Assembly (NCBI GenBank): GCA_002751075.1
Contig: NAOQ01000043.1
Coordinates: 48,819-71,946, forward strand
Source: Ichthyophonus hoferi
Taxonomy: Eukaryota; Opisthokonta; Ichthyosporea; Ichthyophonida; Ichthyophonidae
Length of the DNA: 23,128 nucleotides
Direction of reading: 5' to 3'
How positions within the stretch are numbered: the first letter of the stretch is position 1; each line of letters opens with the position of its first letter. The notes beneath the pieces are model-generated. The model searched no databases, was not told where the DNA came from, and saw nothing but the letters and a program-made list of their open reading frames with translations. This document shows positions 1 through 9,555 of the stretch, piece after piece. A program made the position numbers and the translations under genes.

Positions 1-844
1 TTTTTATTGATACAAGATAGTTAAATGAGATTTGTATATATAAAAGCAAGAATATGGAGCTTTCCCCATATTCAGAACCAAATAAGGATATCAGGGAGAC
101 CACCCACAAGGGATCTCACATAGAAAAATGGCATGAAGACTCAGCTGGTGATGTAGTCATCAGCAACGTCTCCAACTGCGCTCAGATGCAATTTTCTAAA
201 TCTCGGAAGCGGCTTCTTAGCCAAACTGAGATCCACGATTCGTTACACATTCAGGATGGCAATTTCCGTCTCCATCACACAGATCCACTGCATTTTATCA
301 TGTGCTCGCATGGCAGTTTTCCCACCCTTGGGATCCAACATTCTGGGTGGCTTTGATTGGGACGTCATAGCCAGTGCTGTTGCTGCTGTTATAAACGCCA
401 GCTGACAGGATAGAGTGTGAGATGGTATACTTTGCTCCGTTTCTTGCCATTAAAGATTCATATCTCAATTGCTCCCATGCATGTTGATTAGCGATTTGTT
501 GTCGTATAGGCATATCATCGTCGCTCTTGTTGTTGGACTACTCCACCGCATGCTGTCCCACTGACTCAGAAAGATCTGTAGGACCTGCACGAGGCTGCAA
601 GATGGTGGCTGGAGGAGGTGACAGGGCTGATGGTTCAGTGTATAACTCATCTCTCCCATAGTCCAAGGGAGATGATGAATGATAGAATGGATCATGTCAG
701 CAGTGACGTCTTTGGAGGGTATATCAGCCCAGGTCACTTGAAGTGGATGTGGCTGGACGGTTTTAGAGTTTGGTTTGAAAGGAACCGACCTTTGAAGAAA
801 ATTACGCTTCGCCAGGTTGTTATTGAACTAATGACTCAGTCTAT
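1..844 (-). mobile_element. Ty1/copia pol remnant, left-edge partial
   Basis: On the minus strand this stretch carries the connection region and the start of a Ty1/copia reverse transcriptase. The clearest mark is DPKGGKTAMRAHDKMQW (about 330-280), which fits the family motif PK-x-x-x-x-A-x-x-x-x-D-K-x-x-W at the start of the RT domain, followed by ME-x-E-I-x-x-LN. Upstream on the same strand (about 460-740) is proline- and serine-rich sequence of the sort found between copia integrase and RT. The element is broken, with coding signal scattered over frames, and the rest of RT would lie beyond position 1. It abuts a family D copy at about 844. No LTR of its own is visible. Confidence 0.7.
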
Positions 845-1690
845 TTTCTCCCATTGGCTTGAAACGTTAGAGAGAGCCATATATATAAAAAAAAGAGGAA
901 AAATCATTACCACATTGGTACGCTCATATTGATTTTTTTTTTCAAACGTGATTCAAAATATTTTTCATCTGTGGTTGTTTTTTATAGAGGTTTCTTGACG
1001 CTTCTCTGATGTAATGGAACCGAACAGTGATATGATGTGTGTTCTTGGGAACCAACTTCTTGCCGCATAGTCTTACTGCACTTGTGTTGTTTCCATACAG
1101 TGGTATTCTCCCAGTGTCAGAAAAAATCTGCCCATTAAATAAACTAGATAATTCCTAATGAAATTCAAAAGTGACAAACTCTATGTAAAATGTTCCTGTT
1201 TACTCTGGCTCTGGTATCTGGCGTCTGATGTCTGGCGGTTGGCGGCAGAAGTGATATGTAGGTGTTGCCCAGTTGTTTTTATCTTGGTGTCACTTGGAAG
1301 TTGAAAATGTTAATAGTTAGATTCAATAAAATTAAGTCTCCACACGCAGAGGTCAGTGGATGCATGTAGGGTTGGGATGTAGTGTTTTTGATATTCGTGG
1401 ATCGTTGACTTAATAGACTTACCAGGTTTTGCGACCATGATAAACTATATATGCTTTCTTTGCTACCGTATTCGAAATTATAAGTAGAGACAAGAGCGTC
1501 CCCATAACTTATATTTTTTTATAGAGAGAGGGAGTACCAAATTTATCAGAATCTTGTATTTCCCACATTTGTGTGTGTGCAGGAGCTGGTCGACCAGGGC
1601 CTTTATTAGTTATTGCAGTTTACATTTATACTTGTCTCCTTTCTATAATGGCTCTTTAGCTAGTTACCTGTGGACAAGTTGCTAGAACTG
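845..1690 (-). mobile_element. Family D copia derivative, copy 1
   Basis: A minus-strand short LTR-type element. Reading the minus strand, a 5'-truncated LTR (about 1690-1438) ends in TTTATCA and is followed at once by TGGTCGCAAAACC (1437 downwards), a plausible primer-binding site. Next come about 400 bp matching the gag leader of the other copies. Then comes a stretch typical of the C-terminal end of copia RNase H, with TSAVRLCGKKLVPKNTHH and HYIRE (about 1115-990), aligning with the family pattern DNxSAixL...TKHIxxxxHxIRE. A purine-rich tract GGGAGAAAA closes it at about 845-856, but the 3' LTR expected next is absent. The element is broken and old. The same layout recurs at 9500-11363. 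Confidence 0.65.
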
Positions 1691-3204
1691 ACGCAGACTC
1701 GGATATAAAGTAAATAGAGAAGATAGGTTAGTACATTCCAATTCATATATGTTTCTCAGAATTTTTCAGGTCTCGAGGATTTGAAGGTAATGATCTTATT
1801 GTCTTTGTGATCTCTGTATTTTATGATTGTGCCACTTCAAAATTACATTACTAAATTACTTAAAAATTCGTATATATCCTTCATTTATTTCGCTCTCCGA
1901 AGGTTGGCTAGGGTGGAAGAAATTGTAAAACAAAACGGCTTATTTCCATAAATGGTAGTGGGAAAGTAATATTGTAACATGAAAAAAATTATGTTTTCTG
2001 TCCTATTCTATATGTTATGTAATCCTTTCAGTTTTTCTTCTGTATAACAGAGTCTTATGGAACCCTAACTCAACCTTATTTCTATTATTGATGTATATCA
2101 CGCATTCACATCAGTCATAAACCTTAATTCTTGCTACGAAAAGCCAGATTCTGGTTACTTACTATTATTAGTTAAGATTAGCAAAACAAATGTTTAATGT
2201 ACCATAGTTAGTGAAATTATTAAGGATGATAAAAATATGTATATATTATTGCAATGTTGTTTATAAGCCAATTTTGCGTCCTGTTTGCTGGTTATCTAGG
2301 ATACTGAAGATAGATGGATGGTATTCTTTTTCATTCGTAGTTTAAATTTCTGTCTTTAGTAAGCTTTACATATATATTTCTAAAAACTCCAACCTTTCTT
2401 CTAACAAAAATATTGCTTAAACTTTAAGTACACAAATTACGAATCTGCATATCTTCGAGAACTCCGGCATCCAACTCTGATTAATGTAATATCTCCATAT
2501 TTCGTATGAATAACAGTAAATTATACTGGGATCCAAATTTAAACAGCTTTCTTGAGTACACCAATTGTCAATAATTACTAGTTTATAGAGTTTTATTGGA
2601 ATATATAACCGGCTCAAGTAAATTATAAAAATACAACTGGCATTAAAGGATACTTAATTCTAACAATACGACTGTGTGCGTACATAACCCATAAACAGAC
2701 TTTTTGTTTTATATTTAACCCGGCTACCAGTCACGTTCTATCAGACTATTGATAAGGTACCAATTCTTTTTATATCTTCCATGATTTATCTAACGTTCTG
2801 TTGCATACCCGCATACATCCAAAATGATAGGAGATTTTTCTAAGTAAAGAAACAGTTTAAACCATATGATTGGGCTTCACTTCAGCGAAAAATAAATTGC
2901 TCTGCAATTGCGTAGTATTTATTGAGGATTCCAAATAACTGTAAATTAGCATGAAATACACATTTGCGCTTATGTCGCGCAAAACAGAGATCTGTTTGTA
3001 ACAACACCTCGTTGGCCTTAGCAATTTATAGTCTTTTATGTGCAAGCACAAGAGCAGAAAAAATAAAATTATAAATTTAAATGGATTGAATACCTCGTAG
3101 ACCAATGCGTGTCTTACCGGCAACGGCAATAGGATACATAGGCCGAATATTGAAGATTGCTGGTTAGGGGATTGATCCATCGCATATGGAATTTTGAAGA
3201 TGCG
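1691..3204. other. Intergenic, no recognisable gene
   Basis: About 1.5 kb of AT-rich sequence with frequent stops on both strands. The longest ORF (66 codons, minus strand, 2417-2617) has no recognisable domain. I see no tRNA, tandem repeat or clear transposon end here. Confidence 0.5.
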
Positions 3205-3570
3205 TGAAATTATTGAAGTGTATTCCCAATATGGTGGCATAGAAAGCTTAAAGCGTTTACCATAGTCACAAAACCTATTAAATCCATTAAGTCAACGACC
3301 CACAAATGACGAAATCACTTTATCAATCCTACATTCATTCACAGACCTCTCTATGTGAAAATTGTCATGTATCTACTACACACAGTCTTCAAATCTTCAT
3401 TTGAACTATCAACCATTTCCGGTTTCAAAGGGACACCAAGGTAATGTGCAAAAAAACTGGACAACATCCAGATATTACCTCGGCCGCCAGAGCTTATAAC
3501 GGAGCCAGATCCAAAAGCAATTCCAGGAGAAACATTTAACATACATAACATACATTATGGTCAACTGTCT
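3205..3570 (+). mobile_element. Family D copia derivative, copy 2 (fragment)
   Basis: A plus-strand fragment of the repeat seen at 845-1690 and 9500-11363. It starts in the last part of the LTR (about 3205-3255), passes the primer-binding region (compare CACAAAACCTATTAAATCC here with the GCAAAACCTG of other copies), and holds the leader with the shared words CATTAAGTCAACGA, CATTTGAACTATCAA and ACACCAAGGTAA. It fades at about 3570, after GAAACATTTAAC. The RNase H part is not recognisable. An antisense ORF over this region (3351-3551) is only a shadow of the repeat. Broken and old. Confidence 0.55.
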
Positions 3571-3854
3571 TCCGTTTGTTTTTTACAATGGATGCCATGA
3601 TACTTTTACATCTGAATATCAAACAGGAATTATGTGTGCTATAGTGAGCCGCAAGTCACCCACCACATTGAGGTTCTTTATTCCTTTTTCATATATTTAA
3701 TGCCTCAGGCTAAATAATCCCCCTAGGCCAATGGGGATTGTCAAAGCAGAAATATTTAATTAATTTGGGTATTTCTTTACAAGCTATGATCATTTAATCT
3801 TACTAGCAATTATTATTACTTATGTAGTCTGAAAAAAATACTTGGTACAAGCTC

Positions 3855-4020
3855 ATGTTGTTAAATGCCAATCCAAGATGATCGATTAAAATTGAATCAG
3901 TCAATGGCAGAGGTTCTTCCCGCGACTACATAATAGGCCATTTCAGATTACGTTTTGGGTCCTGATAGCTCATTGCTTAGGCATACCACATAAGGCAAGA
4001 CTTGTCAACTTGTTTGATCA
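3855..4020 (+). mobile_element. LTR2 fragment, copy 1
   Basis: This segment begins TGTTAAATGCCA and matches for about 160 bp the outer ends of the two LTR2 copies at 7676 and 9368. Shared words include AAGATGATCGAT, CAATGGCAGAGGTT, GCCATTTCAGAT and TTAGGCAT. Beginning with TG fits an LTR terminus of the TG...CA type. The match ends after GGCAAGACTTGT, so only the first third of the putative LTR survives. Call rests on internal repeat comparison only. Confidence 0.5.
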
Positions 4021-5032
4021 GAAAAATATTTTTTAGTAGGCAGTTCTGACTTCTGAGCAAGTGAGAGATCTGAATATATCTGTACCTTTTCTATTCAAAA
4101 AGATGCGTTTAAACGCCTCTTGATTCAGTTTTCCCTCACCTAAACGAGTATAGGTCACAGATACGCTTCTAATTGCTAACATGCATATGCAATCCTTTTA
4201 AAATGTGAGTTGAATGCCTTTTTCTCAAATTATGCACTGCCATCCACTTTTATGCGGTCTAACCCAAATGCTTAAGAAGCTATCACTAATTTTATCGTAG
4301 TTTGCATAAGGCAATCTGTGCAGGTCATCCTTGGCATGGGGCTACAACCAGAAGAATTTTGCTTGCTATGCATTTTATATCATGTTTTCCTATCTTAATA
4401 GTTGATTGTAAAGTTGATTGTAATGTGAACTGTGAAGACAGGTGAGGAAAAACCAACCACTTGCCATTCGACAGGGGACTCACCAAAAATACTATATTTT
4501 GACACACTACACAGATTTGCTTTTGTCAAATACATCCTTTACCCCAAAGGAGAAACTATTTTGGGCCGGCTCCTACTAGTGAGGATACAAATGTTTACTT
4601 CACTGCAACACAACTTCGTTTATGCAACAACACTGTGTGCGTAAACTTTCATACATTACAAAAACAGGGTAGCTTCACCTCCTGCTATAAAATAGTAGAC
4701 ATACAATAAGTTGCTAAGATTTTAATTTTGAACTGCTATCATCCTATCGAAGCAGGTCTGATTAAATGTTGTAGGGTTAATTTCCTTATATAATAGGAAA
4801 TACATAAAAATCAAAATTCAGTCGTTCTATCGTTTTTCAAAGGAACAGTAGTTTCTTTTGGCATTTTCACTAAGCCGAAAGAGATACAAAATTAAAAACT
4901 AAAATAAATATAATGCCTTCAGGTACCAAGGTAAAGCCACACCACCCATTTGCTATGGGTCAACACGTATCTGATAGACTAACAATAATGTCGAACAGGG
5001 TATTTCACGGAACAGTAAGCGTTGAGTACGGG
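4021..5032. other. Intergenic, no recognisable gene
   Basis: About 1 kb of AT-rich sequence downstream of the C2H2 gene. Two short overlapping ORFs on opposite strands (4325-4507 and 4432-4644) show no domain and are probably chance. No repeat shared with the rest of the window was seen. Confidence 0.45.
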
Positions 5033-5042
5033 TTGACGTCAA
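5033..5042. promoter_or_regulatory. TGACGTCA palindrome (CRE-like)
   Basis: The perfect 10-bp palindrome TTGACGTCAA contains the octamer TGACGTCA, the classical full site for bZIP factors of the CREB/ATF type. It lies about 50 bp past the stop codon of the C2H2 gene, not an obvious promoter position. The site is seen directly; function is not established. Confidence 0.25.
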
Positions 5043-5088
5043 TTAGCTCTTCAAATTAATTTTTTGAAACAATTGCCAGGAAAATTAC

Positions 5089-5703
5089 TTAATGACTATG
5101 GCAGGGCATCATTGATGTACCTTCAAGTACAGCTCCGGTAGGTGCCATACTGCTTCTGGTTGTGCAATAATCCTCGTAGTTAGACGAATATACCATATTA
5201 CCAACCATATTATTTACATAGCCACCGTATTGTGCGGGCATACCCATTACCTGGGCGGGGTTTGAATTAAACAGTATATTGTTACTTGAGGACTCGACAA
5301 AATTAGGAGTTATTCCAGAGGAAATATTGTAAACCGAGTTGTAGGGGTTCGTCTGTCTATTATCACTATAATTCGGTTGCTGCGAGTCATATTCGGTGGA
5401 ACGTGACATCAGCGGCAAGCTACTCACTGATGAAATAGATGATAAATAATTATTTGGGTTAGGTACAAAAATACGATGCTTTCGGCGTATGTGCTGCTGC
5501 ATCGAGTGTTTACTAGCATAACATCGGTGGCATCCTGGGAAAGGACATACATTATCCCGTTCCAACTCTGCAAATGAACGACGGCGCCTAGGACACTTAA
5601 GGGAAATAGGCGGTGCAGTGAGAAGGTACCGAACCATTGCCATGGCACCCTTCTGTTCCAGGTATGCCTGAGCTGTGATTTGCAAAATATCCTTCCCTGA
5701 CAT
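5089..5703 (-). CDS. Single C2H2 zinc-finger protein, putative transcription factor
   Basis: An uninterrupted 204-residue ORF on the minus strand, ATG at 5703 and TAA at 5089. Residues 53-76 form one C2H2 finger, C53-x4-C58-x12-H71-x4-H76 (CPFPGC...HIRRKH), with basic residues in and after the last helix, as expected of a zinc-dependent DNA-binding finger. Residues 1-50 are probably helical and end in a basic stretch (CPRRRR, 37-42) that could be a nuclear signal. From about residue 80 to the end the chain is rich in Ser, Asn, Tyr and Pro with few charges, a typical disordered tail of a regulator. A TATA-like box and a CCAAT box lie upstream at fitting distances, supporting this start and a single-exon gene. 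A lone finger usually needs a partner or flanking basic contacts for specific binding. Family is clear; targets and exact orthologue are unknown. Confidence 0.8.
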   Translation of the reverse strand: MSGKDILQITAQAYLEQKGAMAMVRYLLTAPPISLKCPRRRRSFAELERDNVCPFPGCHRCYASKHSMQQHIRRKHRIFVPNPNNYLSSISSVSSLPLMSRSTEYDSQQPNYSDNRQTNPYNSVYNISSGITPNFVESSSNNILFNSNPAQVMGMPAQYGGYVNNMVGNMVYSSNYEDYCTTRSSMAPTGAVLEGTSMMPCHSH

Positions 5704-5754
5704 AACTATAATTTACCGAATACAATACTCAAGCCGAAATACGCAAGTTATTGA

Positions 5755-5762
5755 TTTATATA
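5755..5762 (-). promoter_or_regulatory. TATA box of the C2H2 gene
   Basis: TATATAAA on the minus strand, about 52 bp upstream of the ATG at 5703. That spacing leaves room for a short 5' leader of about 20-25 bases if transcription starts roughly 30 bp downstream. Seen in sequence; use as a promoter is inferred. Confidence 0.5.
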
Positions 5763-5790
5763 CACTTTACCACGCGCGGTTAGAGGCTTA

Positions 5791-5841
5791 ATGGCCGCCA
5801 TGGCAGCTGGTGATTGGCGTTATGTTCTTAAGCCCAATTAG
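5791..5841 (+). other. Divergent micro-ORF in GC-richer island, unproven
   Basis: Upstream of and divergent from the C2H2 gene, the plus strand reads MAAMAAGDWRYVLKPN and then a stop. The second ATG sits in a near-ideal eukaryotic context (GCCGCCATGG). The surrounding 80 bp (CACGCGCGGTTAGAGG onward) are clearly richer in GC than the neighbourhood. It could be a tiny ORF, the first exon of a divergent gene (GT dinucleotides follow the Ala-Ala codons), or simply promoter DNA of the C2H2 gene. I do not recognise the peptide. Confidence 0.2.
5813..5817 (-). promoter_or_regulatory. CCAAT box of the C2H2 gene
   Basis: CGCCAATCA on the minus strand, 110 bp upstream of the ATG and about 50 bp upstream of the TATA box. 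This is the usual range for a CCAAT element bound by the HAP/NF-Y complex. The motif is short, so the spacing relative to the TATA box is the main support. Confidence 0.4.
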
Positions 5842-5965
5842 GAATTTGTGATAAGCAATACCATTTTGAATTTGATTTGCTAAAAGCATTCGATGATTGT
5901 ACCAGGAATAACTACGTTCACGTCAGATGATAAGATACATTTGGAAACAATCGGATCTAAGGCAT

Positions 5966-5989
5966 ATATATGGATATATGGATATATGG
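5966..5989. repeat. (ATATATGG)3 microsatellite
   Basis: Three perfect tandem copies of the 8-bp unit ATATATGG, flanked by partial units. A simple-sequence repeat between the C2H2 gene and the short divergent ORFs. Confidence 0.85.
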
Positions 5990-6173
5990 ACATATTTCGT
6001 TTTAAATGGTATTGATCTTACAACAGGGCTGTTGACAATAAAGAGACAATAACTAATAATTTTTTCAGTTGTTATAAATAAATAATTTTTTAAAAAAATT
6101 GGATGGAAGTTTGAATACAAGTTGTTAGATACTTCCACCCATATGACTATAATATAGTTGCTAAAAAATAATT

Positions 6174-6266
6174 TTACCCGCACGACGGGGCATCTTCCAT
6201 CCGAGCTAGGTAATGTGATTGGGCCAACATTGATGAGGCAATTGGCAACTCCTGCCATAATTCCAT
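6174..6266 (-). CDS. Tiny ORF or first exon, unrecognised
   Basis: The minus strand from ATG at 6266 reads MELWQELPIASSMLA, continuing to ARMEDAPSCG and a stop (30 codons). The last codons overlap GG|GTAAAA, a good splice-donor match, so this could be the first exon of a spliced gene whose next exon starts after TTGTCAACAG (around 6030). A second frame, starting MAGVANCLINVG at 6258, is also open across the same bases, so coding status is uncertain. No family is recognised. Residue choice looks protein-like, but the piece is short enough to arise by chance. Confidence 0.2.
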   Translation of the reverse strand: MELWQELPIASSMLAQSHYLARMEDAPSCG

Positions 6267-6394
6267 TACCTTTTCAAGATACGGTCTATTTTAAAAAAAT
6301 GTGTTAGTTTTAACTTATATTGATGTTTGTATCTTACTTTCCTTCTTATAAAAAGCAACTTTTTAAAAATAGATATATTATCTGGCTCACAAAA

Positions 6395-6568
6395 ATGCAA
6401 GTAGATATTGAACTAAACAAACAGTCTATGTCAGCAATATTCAACGACAGTCATAGTTGTGCAGCACCACTCCGCCGAAGGAGACTCGATTACATGTATG
6501 AGATCTTGATGGAGCAATTAACGGGTTTTGAGATTACAAAAGTGCTTTCCAGGACAAAAGAGGACTAG
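6395..6568 (+). CDS. Small charged protein, unrecognised
   Basis: From ATG 6395 to a stop at 6566-6568 the plus strand encodes 57 residues. The frame stays open upstream to about 6320. A TATA-like TTATAAAAAG lies about 45 bp before this ATG, and an A-rich context precedes it. The C-terminal half (LRRRRLDYMYEILMEQ, continuing with LTGFEITKVLSRTKED) looks like an amphipathic, highly charged helix. The N-terminal half is polar. No signal peptide, membrane segment or metal site is visible, and I recognise no family. It faces away from the ORF at 6266, about 130 bp away. It may be a genuine small gene, an exon, or a chance ORF. Confidence 0.25.
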   Translation: MQVDIELNKQSMSAIFNDSHSCAAPLRRRRLDYMYEILMEQLTGFEITKVLSRTKED

Positions 6569-7675
6569 ATATATCTCAGTACCCTCAAAAACCACAAAAA
6601 AAACGATACATTTACAATCTATCTTGAGATTAAAACGGCCTCAAAAAACTCATTGTGATTATTGCTTAAGTTTAATTATATAATACATTAGGAAAATAAT
6701 GACTAAAAGCTATCCATGAACATTATCTGTCAGGCTGTCATGTATTCAAAATGAAAAAGCTTCATAATACAACATATATCCAGCATTATATCTTGACTCA
6801 TTTCATTTAGGTGATTAGCTCGGCTTACTGCGTATGGGCAAATCAGGGTTGTCTCGGGCTCGCTCGGGGATTTTACCCATATATGTGAGATGTTGATAAC
6901 ATAAAATCAGCAACCTATCAGTACCCAATAGTACAGGTGCCCGATTTCGAATCCCATTCATAATTTTACATTTTCCGTGATAGCATATACCTCTTGCCAA
7001 TTGCCAATGTCAGTTTAACCAATGAGTAAATTCTTCGTGACCCGGGCTTGTTATCAAATAACAGATTACCCAATCCTTTCGAGATATGCGTCGTTGTATT
7101 GCTTCCAACTGTTGTGTGCCAATGTTCAAGAGACAGGTTTAGAGAGGAGCCAAAGATTGGTTGCAATTAACTACTGATTGTAAAAATAAATTAGCAAAGC
7201 ATAATATCATTTGTTTGAATATTGATTGTCATTAATCGGCAAAAAAAGTTTTATGGCAACCTCACTAATCGCGCTTTAACAGCCTATTCTAGCACCATCC
7301 GTGCGAACATTTGCCATGTGCTTTTACATAAACCGTGCAGTTATGCCGATGTGACATGAACTAGATCGTATAGTGGGGAAAGCTTATTGTGACAGATAAT
7401 TTATTTACATGTCTGTATCGAGTATGACCGCAAATGTAACACCTTTAGACTGAGCCAATATATAATTTTACTTATATAAATTCATACGCCACGTCATAAC
7501 TGAAAACCACAACCCAGAACCAGTCTGGGCCTATCTTCAATACTACATTAATGTGTGTATTAGCTATCTTAGACCCAGTAAGGATTGTTAATCCTAACAT
7601 GCACTGGCTGTACCACATTTAACAAATTACTTCATATATTTAAAACAATCGATATGTAACACCTATCTATCTATG
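6569..7675. other. Intergenic, no recognisable gene
   Basis: About 1.1 kb. A somewhat GC-richer patch at 6810-7170 carries two short minus-strand ORFs without any domain and a few tRNA-like words, judged insufficient for a tRNA or SINE. The remainder is AT-rich with no visible structure. Confidence 0.4.
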
Positions 7676-8090
7676 TGTTAAATGCCATTTCAAGATGATC
7701 GATCAAAATTGAACCAGCCAATGGCAGAGGTTTAGCGACTATAATAAGCCATTTCAGATCGTATGTTTTGTGTCTAGATAACTCATTCTTGGCTGGCAAC
7801 TTTTACCAATGACTCTAGTCTTGCAATCGCTAGGGATGGTTACAGCAATTTATATTTTTATTGGGGCAACCAGCTGCCCAATTAGCTGCGCTCCTAGTCT
7901 TATCAACTTTATGGGCCTAACCATCAATTTCTTCTACTCACTCGTTTAATAAAAAATGTCTAGCATACTTTTACTCCGTGTAAGGGGACACGTTAAAACA
8001 CACTTTTAATTTAGTATTCCTTCTCCTTCTAAAATAATATAGATTACATGGACGCTCCTGTCTCGACTTATTATTCCTAACAATATTTAA
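7676..8090 (+). mobile_element. LTR2, copy 2, plus orientation
   Basis: A putative LTR of about 415 bp beginning TGTTAAATGCCATTTC. It matches, in inverted orientation, the segment ending at 9368 over nearly its whole length. Shared words include GAACCAGCCAATG, GTGTCTAGATA, TTATGGGCCTA and GGGACACGTTA. Its inner end holds GACGCTCCTGTCTCGAC then TTATTATTCC, a segment also present in the LTRs of family D. No gag or pol follows it in the same direction, so it is a solo or truncated LTR. Old and broken. Confidence 0.5.
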
Positions 8091-8880
8091 TGCGATAAAA
8101 CCGCTGGGGTGTCCACAATATCATTTCATTATGCGTTACATTATCCAATCTTATCCAATAAAACGCGATTTTTACAGCCTAGCATGAGAACTATGGCAAT
8201 AGGACTGCTGTGAATCGTATTTTTTTTATAAAAAATAGTATCTTTCGACCTCAGGATTACATGTGTGAGCAAGGCGTGACTAGTACCAAATATAAATCAG
8301 CTCAGAGCAGCTTCTACTTATGGGCTGTTACATATGACCAATCATGTTCATTAATCTACAATTCTAATTAAATCTTTATTTCACACCGGAATGCAAATAT
8401 GCAAATAGGGGTGATTAAAAGAAAAACTCAGATATATTCCTGTTACACCATAGTATAATCATTATTACTTCGTGCAAGAGCAAGTAAAAAACTATATTAA
8501 ATTTAAAATAGACCAATATTATGCATTACCACCAGTAGGGCCAGAACTTTGTTTTAACAACATATTTTGCATTTTAAAAGCCATAAGATTTTTTTTTTAT
8601 AGATTTAAACGTTTTTCTCATGTTTTCCTAATTCTTTTCTTTTTTTCTTAAAAACTTCCTATCAGCCACTCACTAAAATCATTATTGGAAAACAATCATT
8701 AATATTGACGATTAATATTTAAGAAAAAAAAAAGGATTCAATCTTAAGTAAAGGGATCATTGACATAAAAATCTGGAGGTCAGATAAACTTGGCCCAGAA
8801 TATTATTTTAGTCTGACCTGGCATGCATGCGATGCGAACAATTAATTCGGAGGAATTTGTTATTTATATAAGCCTATAAA
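8091..8880. other. Spacer between the facing LTR2 copies
   Basis: About 790 bp of AT-rich sequence with no ORF of note. It holds several T/A runs and a perfect 8-bp inverted repeat, AGGTCAGA...TCTGACCT, near 8778-8820. No copia coding signal was recognised. Confidence 0.4.
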
Positions 8881-9368
8881 CCCAATTTTATCAATTATTC
8901 TTGGGAATAATATCTAGAGACAGGAACCTCCCCGTGACCTGTATTTGTTTAGAACAAGAAGGTATACCAAATTGAGGTATGTTCTAACGTGTCCCTTTGC
9001 GTATATGGAGTACAGATATGCTAAGACATTTTTATTAATAAACAAGTCAACAGAAGATGAGGACTAGGCCCATAAAGTAGATAAGACAAGGAGCACGCAT
9101 TTAGTTGGCCAGCTGATGGCCAGGTGACTGTGTTGTTAGGCACTTGCTCCAATACAAATAAAGACTACTCTAACTCCCCCTAGTGGTTGAAAGACTCTAG
9201 CTCTAGAGTCATTTGCTAAAAGCTGCCAAACTTGTCTTATGCAAGATGCCTAAGCAGAGCTATCTAGACACCAAAACATACGGTCTGACATGTCTTATCA
9301 TATATTTGCGGAACTTTTGTCATTGGCTGGTTCAATTATAATAAATCATCTGGGACTGGCATTTAACT
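8881..9368 (-). mobile_element. LTR2, copy 3, minus orientation
   Basis: Reading the minus strand from about 9368, this begins GTTAAATGCCAGTCCC and follows the plus-strand copy at 7676 for over 400 bp. It ends in the same inner segment (GGAGGTTCCTGTCTCTAG, then ATATTATTCCC, around 8940-8900). The two copies have their outer ends pointing away from each other, so together they make a long inverted repeat around a 0.8-kb spacer. No gag or pol is attached. I prefer two LTRs of one family over a DNA transposon, because the inner segment also occurs inside the family D LTRs. Confidence 0.5.
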
Positions 9369-9499
9369 CGACTAGATACCGCCAACTACTTTTCCAGACT
9401 AAACATATGTAATAGGAGTTTCTAATAATATTAATTGTTCATAACTATATAGTGACTGTAGCATGGCACACAAGGTTAAAAAAATGAAATAGTTAACTA

Positions 9500-9524
9500 G
9501 CATACATGCTAAATGTTTCTGCTG

Positions 9525-9555
<31 letters not shown>

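Noticed and set aside
54-932. Plus-strand ORFs of 100 and 104 codons
   Set aside because: They are antisense shadows of the copia pol remnant and the family D copy, which read on the minus strand.
2857-3240. 127-codon minus-strand ORF with a hydrophobic stretch
   Set aside because: It begins inside a family D fragment and runs into low-complexity T-rich sequence that gives the hydrophobic run. No family is recognised.
3351-3551. Minus-strand 66-codon ORF with Gly/Ser-rich composition
   Set aside because: Antisense of the leader and gag start of a family D fragment. The Gly/Ser run comes from the GAGCCA repeat.
6812-6962. Possible tRNA-derived SINE or tRNA gene (words like TTAGCTCGGC and TTTCGAATCCC)
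   Set aside because: The A-box-like and B-box-like words are about 125 bp apart, both deviate from consensus, and no acceptor, D or T stem can be paired. No second copy is in the window.
8216-8242. T/A-rich hairpin near 8220-8240
   Set aside because: The symmetry comes from T8 and A6 runs in AT-rich DNA, with no flanking signal to suggest a terminator or small RNA.
7676-9368. Non-autonomous DNA transposon with very long terminal inverted repeats
   Set aside because: No target-site duplication is visible next to either end. The single-ended copy at 3855 starts with TG like an LTR, and the inner part of each arm also occurs in the family D LTRs. Two facing LTRs explain this better, though the alternative is not excluded.
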